Part shown: positions 7,178-9,009 of the stretch, in pieces | Layout: each line of letters starts with the position of its first letter | How positions within the stretch are numbered: position 1 is the stretch's first letter | Origin: an uncultured bacterium | GTDB lineage: Bacteria; Bacillota; Clostridia; Oscillospirales; Acutalibacteraceae | NCBI GenBank assembly: GCA_934875675.1 | Contig: CAKXIK010000075.1 | Location: 1 to 9,009, forward strand | Direction of reading: 5' to 3' | Length of the DNA stretch: 9,009 nt | Position numbers and translations under genes: made by a program | Notes under the pieces: generated by a model | Told to the model about the DNA's origin: nothing | What the model saw: the letters and a program-made list of their open reading frames with translations, nothing else | Database searches by the model: none

Positions 7178-7221
7178 AAAAGCAACTCGTGGATGTAAAA
7201 GCAACCACGGGTTGCTTTTTT
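7178..7221 (+). terminator. Rho-independent terminator of the phosphofructokinase gene, with two alternative stems
   Basis: AAAAGCAACTCGTGG (7178-7192) can pair with CCACGGGTTGCTTTT (7205-7219) over 15 bases with one U-G pair and a 12-base loop. Alternatively AAAAGCAACC (7197-7206) pairs perfectly with GGTTGCTTTT (7210-7219) around a 3-base ACG loop. Both share the same right arm and T run (7216-7221). Confidence 0.88.
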
Positions 7222-7237
7222 GTCAACTGCCTGTTGG

Positions 7238-7265
7238 TTGTCTTTTGTTCGAATATTCGTATAAT
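7238..7265 (+). promoter_or_regulatory. Promoter of the XRE-ARH gene with an internal palindrome (putative operator)
   Basis: TTGTCT (7238-7243) and consensus TATAAT (7260-7265) are 16 bases apart. The spacer holds the perfect 10-base palindrome CGAATATTCG (7250-7259), ending where the -10 begins. A dimeric HTH protein bound there would block RNA polymerase. The gene's own XRE domain is the natural candidate, so negative autoregulation is inferred. Confidence 0.6.
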
Positions 7266-7309
7266 GGAAGACAGATTCCGAAAACGAACGATAGAAGGGG
7301 CGATTTTGC

Positions 7310-8881
7310 ATGTTTCACCAAAAACTGACCTCGCTGCGCAAACGTGCCGGAGTTTCGCAGGAAAAGCTTGCCGAAATTCTTGATGTAACACGACAGGCAG
7401 TGCAAAAATGGGAGCACGGTACCACGATGCCCGATATTGCAAAGCTTATTTCAATCGGAGAATTATTCGGCGTATCGATTGATTTTCTACTCAACACTTG
7501 TGAGCCCGATCCCGATGAATTTCGCCATGAAGCCACCATATCCCCGCAGTATGGCGCGCTGCACCCTTGGGAGGCTTATTATGCAGAACTTCCACTGGAG
7601 CTGCGTCAGTCCTATGAGGAAGGGCGCGACGTGAAGCGGTACGAAAAACTTGCTACGGAAATTGACCATTTAGTGCCCGATGTTCACAAAAAGCAAATGG
7701 CGGATGCCTTCTATGAAATCATCGAAGCCTCGCCTCAGCGGAGCAATTACCACTATGTGGAGCCATCCGATTACGCTCACATTGCACTGCTTTGTAATCC
7801 TCCCCAAACACAACCGGCCCCCGAAGATTCTATTCTGAATGCAAAACTGCGTGGCGCATGGGAAGGAAGAATTTGCGGCTGTCTGCTTGGCAAGCCGCTG
7901 GAAGGCATCAAACTCAATGAACTCATTCCGTTTTTAAAAGAAAGCGGAAACTACCCCATGCACCGGTATTTGCTTTCTTCCGATATTACTGACCGGGTAA
8001 AGGAAAAATATGCTTTTTCCTTTATCAGCTGCTGCGCTGCCGACCAAATTTGTTCGGCACCATCTGACGATGATACCAATTACACTGCACTTGCTTTGTG
8101 TCTTTTAGAAAAATACGGACGGAACTTCACTTCAGAAAATGTGGCAACATTATGGGTCGATTCACAGGTCAAAAATGCCTATTGCACCGCCGAACGGGTC
8201 GCATATCGCAATATTGTCAACGGGTATTGCCCTCCGGATACCGCAACTTGGCGCAATCCATATCGTGAATGGATCGGCGCACAGATTCGTGCCGACTTTT
8301 ATGGTTACATCAATCCGGGCAATCCAAGGGCTGCTGCCGAAATGGCTTGGCGTGACGCACGTATTTCACATGTAAAAAACGGCATCTATGGAAGCATGTT
8401 TGTGGCTGCAATGCTTGCTCAGGCAGCTGTCTGTTCTGATGCGGAACAAGTTATTGAAGCCGGGCTTTCCTGTATTCCGTTTACCAGTCGTCTTCACGAA
8501 ACAATCTTGGGTATTCTGAAAGATTACCGGTCTGGAGTTGAAAAGAATATCTGTATTCAAAAAATTCAGGAACAATTCGATGATTGTTCGCCACATGATT
8601 GGTGCCACACCATCTCCAATGCTGCCATTGTGACGGTTTCATTGCTTTACGGCGAACTTGATTACGGCAAAACGATCTGTCTTGCCGTGGAGTGTGGCTT
8701 TGATACAGATTGTAACGGCGCAACCGCCGGCTCCATTTTGGGAATGATGCTCGGCGAAAACGGCATTGATTCCAGTTGGACTGCTCCGATTCACAACAAA
8801 CTGCGGACCACTATTTTTGGCGTGGGGACCATCACAATTGACGAACTGGTGAAACGCACAAAGGTACATGTGGTTTCCTAA
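7310..8881 (+). CDS. XRE-family helix-turn-helix fused to an ADP-ribosylglycohydrolase (ARH/DraG) family enzyme
   Basis: Residues about 4-62 of 523 are a standard XRE/Cro-type HTH (LRKRAGVSQEKLAEILDVTR, then AVQKWEHGTTMPD). Residues about 65-170 form a linker that I believe is part of the enzyme subfamily. Residues about 176-515 match the ADP-ribosylglycohydrolase fold: GAWEGRICGCLLGKPLEG (182-199), the metal-binding S252-D-D-D-T256, NPYREWIGAQIRAD (316-329), WRDARISH (347-354) and the second metal motif D465-T-D467 in GFDTDCNGATAGS. All expected acidic residues for a two-metal centre seem present, so the enzyme should be active. DraG and ARH enzymes remove ADP-ribose from proteins, but many bacterial members of this subfamily sit in sugar or nucleoside loci and may cleave other glycosides. 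The HTH suggests a DNA-bound sensor or enzyme. The start is ATG with AAGGGG 9 bases upstream. The two domains are certain; the substrate is not. Confidence 0.9.
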   Translation: MFHQKLTSLRKRAGVSQEKLAEILDVTRQAVQKWEHGTTMPDIAKLISIGELFGVSIDFLLNTCEPDPDEFRHEATISPQYGALHPWEAYYAELPLELRQSYEEGRDVKRYEKLATEIDHLVPDVHKKQMADAFYEIIEASPQRSNYHYVEPSDYAHIALLCNPPQTQPAPEDSILNAKLRGAWEGRICGCLLGKPLEGIKLNELIPFLKESGNYPMHRYLLSSDITDRVKEKYAFSFISCCAADQICSAPSDDDTNYTALALCLLEKYGRNFTSENVATLWVDSQVKNAYCTAERVAYRNIVNGYCPPDTATWRNPYREWIGAQIRADFYGYINPGNPRAAAEMAWRDARISHVKNGIYGSMFVAAMLAQAAVCSDAEQVIEAGLSCIPFTSRLHETILGILKDYRSGVEKNICIQKIQEQFDDCSPHDWCHTISNAAIVTVSLLYGELDYGKTICLAVECGFDTDCNGATAGSILGMMLGENGIDSSWTAPIHNKLRTTIFGVGTITIDELVKRTKVHVVS

Positions 8882-8897
8882 AAAATATGATACGCAC

Positions 8898-8916
8898 AAA
8901 AAAGCCTGCCGTGAAT
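8898..8916 (+). terminator. Left arm of a truncated terminator after the XRE-ARH gene
   Basis: AAAAAAGCCTGCCG begins 17 bases after the stop codon and looks like the first half of an A-tract/GC-stem terminator, but no matching CGGCAGGC-T run follows. The sequence changes at about 8917 to what looks like an insertion sequence end. Confidence 0.4.
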
Positions 8917-8937
8917 TGAACCGCACCAAAGAAAATG

Positions 8938-9000
8938 GACATTGAATAAAAAAGCCTCCAGTCGTAGAATAGAAACTACGATTGGAGGTTTTTCAATGTC
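8938..9000 (+). promoter_or_regulatory. Long hairpin that hides the SD and start codon of the IS reading frame
   Basis: CCTCCAGTCGTAG (8955-8967) pairs with CTACGATTGGAGG (8976-8988) over 13 bases with one G-U. Outside it, AAAA pairs with TTTT and GACATTGA (8938-8945) with TCAATGTC (8993-9000). The right arm contains GGAGG and the ATG at 8996. With its flanking A and T runs it also resembles a bidirectional terminator. Confidence 0.65.
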
Positions 9001-9009
9001 AGGAAAACA
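8996..9009 (+). CDS. First codons of a probable transposase OrfA (partial)
   Basis: An ATG with GGAGG (8984-8988) 7 bases upstream opens a frame beginning MSGK that is cut by the window end after four full codons. The position just inside a probable IS3-type end suggests the first transposase frame. The stretch is too short for identification by sequence. Confidence 0.4.

Larger units (their letters stand above)
8917..9009 (+). mobile_element. Left end of a probable IS3-family insertion sequence (cut by the window edge)
   Basis: The stretch TGAACCGCACC (8917-8927) followed by AAAGAAAATGGACA (8928-8941) has the form of IS3-family terminal repeats, which start with TG, have a (C/G)CACC block and end near TTGGACA. 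Behind it come a long hairpin, an SD and a new reading frame, the usual order at the 5' end of an IS. The right end, the transposase body and the target duplication lie outside the window. Confidence 0.5.

Overview
The window looks like a chromosomal segment of a mid-GC Firmicute, most likely a clostridium of the Oscillospiraceae/Ruminococcaceae type. This is inferred from strong AAGGAG-type ribosome binding sites, sigma-A promoters (TTGACA/TATAAT), U-tailed hairpin terminators after most genes, a TTG start on prfB and a pyrophosphate-type phosphofructokinase. No tRNA, rRNA or CRISPR array was seen. The genus call is inference, not read from a marker gene.

Layout. Positions 1-290 are non-coding: a sigma-A promoter and leader for prfB, plus a weak promoter pointing out of the left edge. 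prfB (peptide release factor 2) fills 291-1424. It ends at two tandem hairpins, the second a bidirectional terminator shared with a convergent gene. From 1583 to about 3207 a minus-strand unit holds a lipoprotein with RCC1-like repeats and, upstream of it, a small secreted-protein gene. The small gene has a consensus promoter and RBS, but its start codon is out of frame with its signal peptide by one base at an A7 run.

From 3413 rightwards four plus-strand genes each appear to have their own leader: a DegT/DnrJ/EryC1/StrS-type PLP aminotransferase, an AraC-family regulator with an N-terminal cupin-like domain, a PPi-dependent phosphofructokinase, and a protein joining an XRE helix-turn-helix to an ADP-ribosylglycohydrolase (ARH/DraG) fold enzyme. 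Clear terminators follow the aminotransferase and the phosphofructokinase. Together they suggest a sugar or amino-sugar locus with two regulators and an entry to glycolysis, but no transporter or sugar-specific enzyme is visible, so the substrate is unknown.

The right edge (about 8917-9009) looks like the left end of an IS3-family insertion sequence: a TGAACCGCACC...TGGACA end, a long hairpin that hides the Shine-Dalgarno and start codon, and the first codons of a reading frame. It seems to have landed in the terminator of the HTH-ARH gene, because only the left arm of that terminator is visible.

The most interesting items are the XRE-ARH fusion with a perfect palindrome inside its own promoter, the IS junction inside a terminator, and the homopolymer-disrupted secreted-protein gene.
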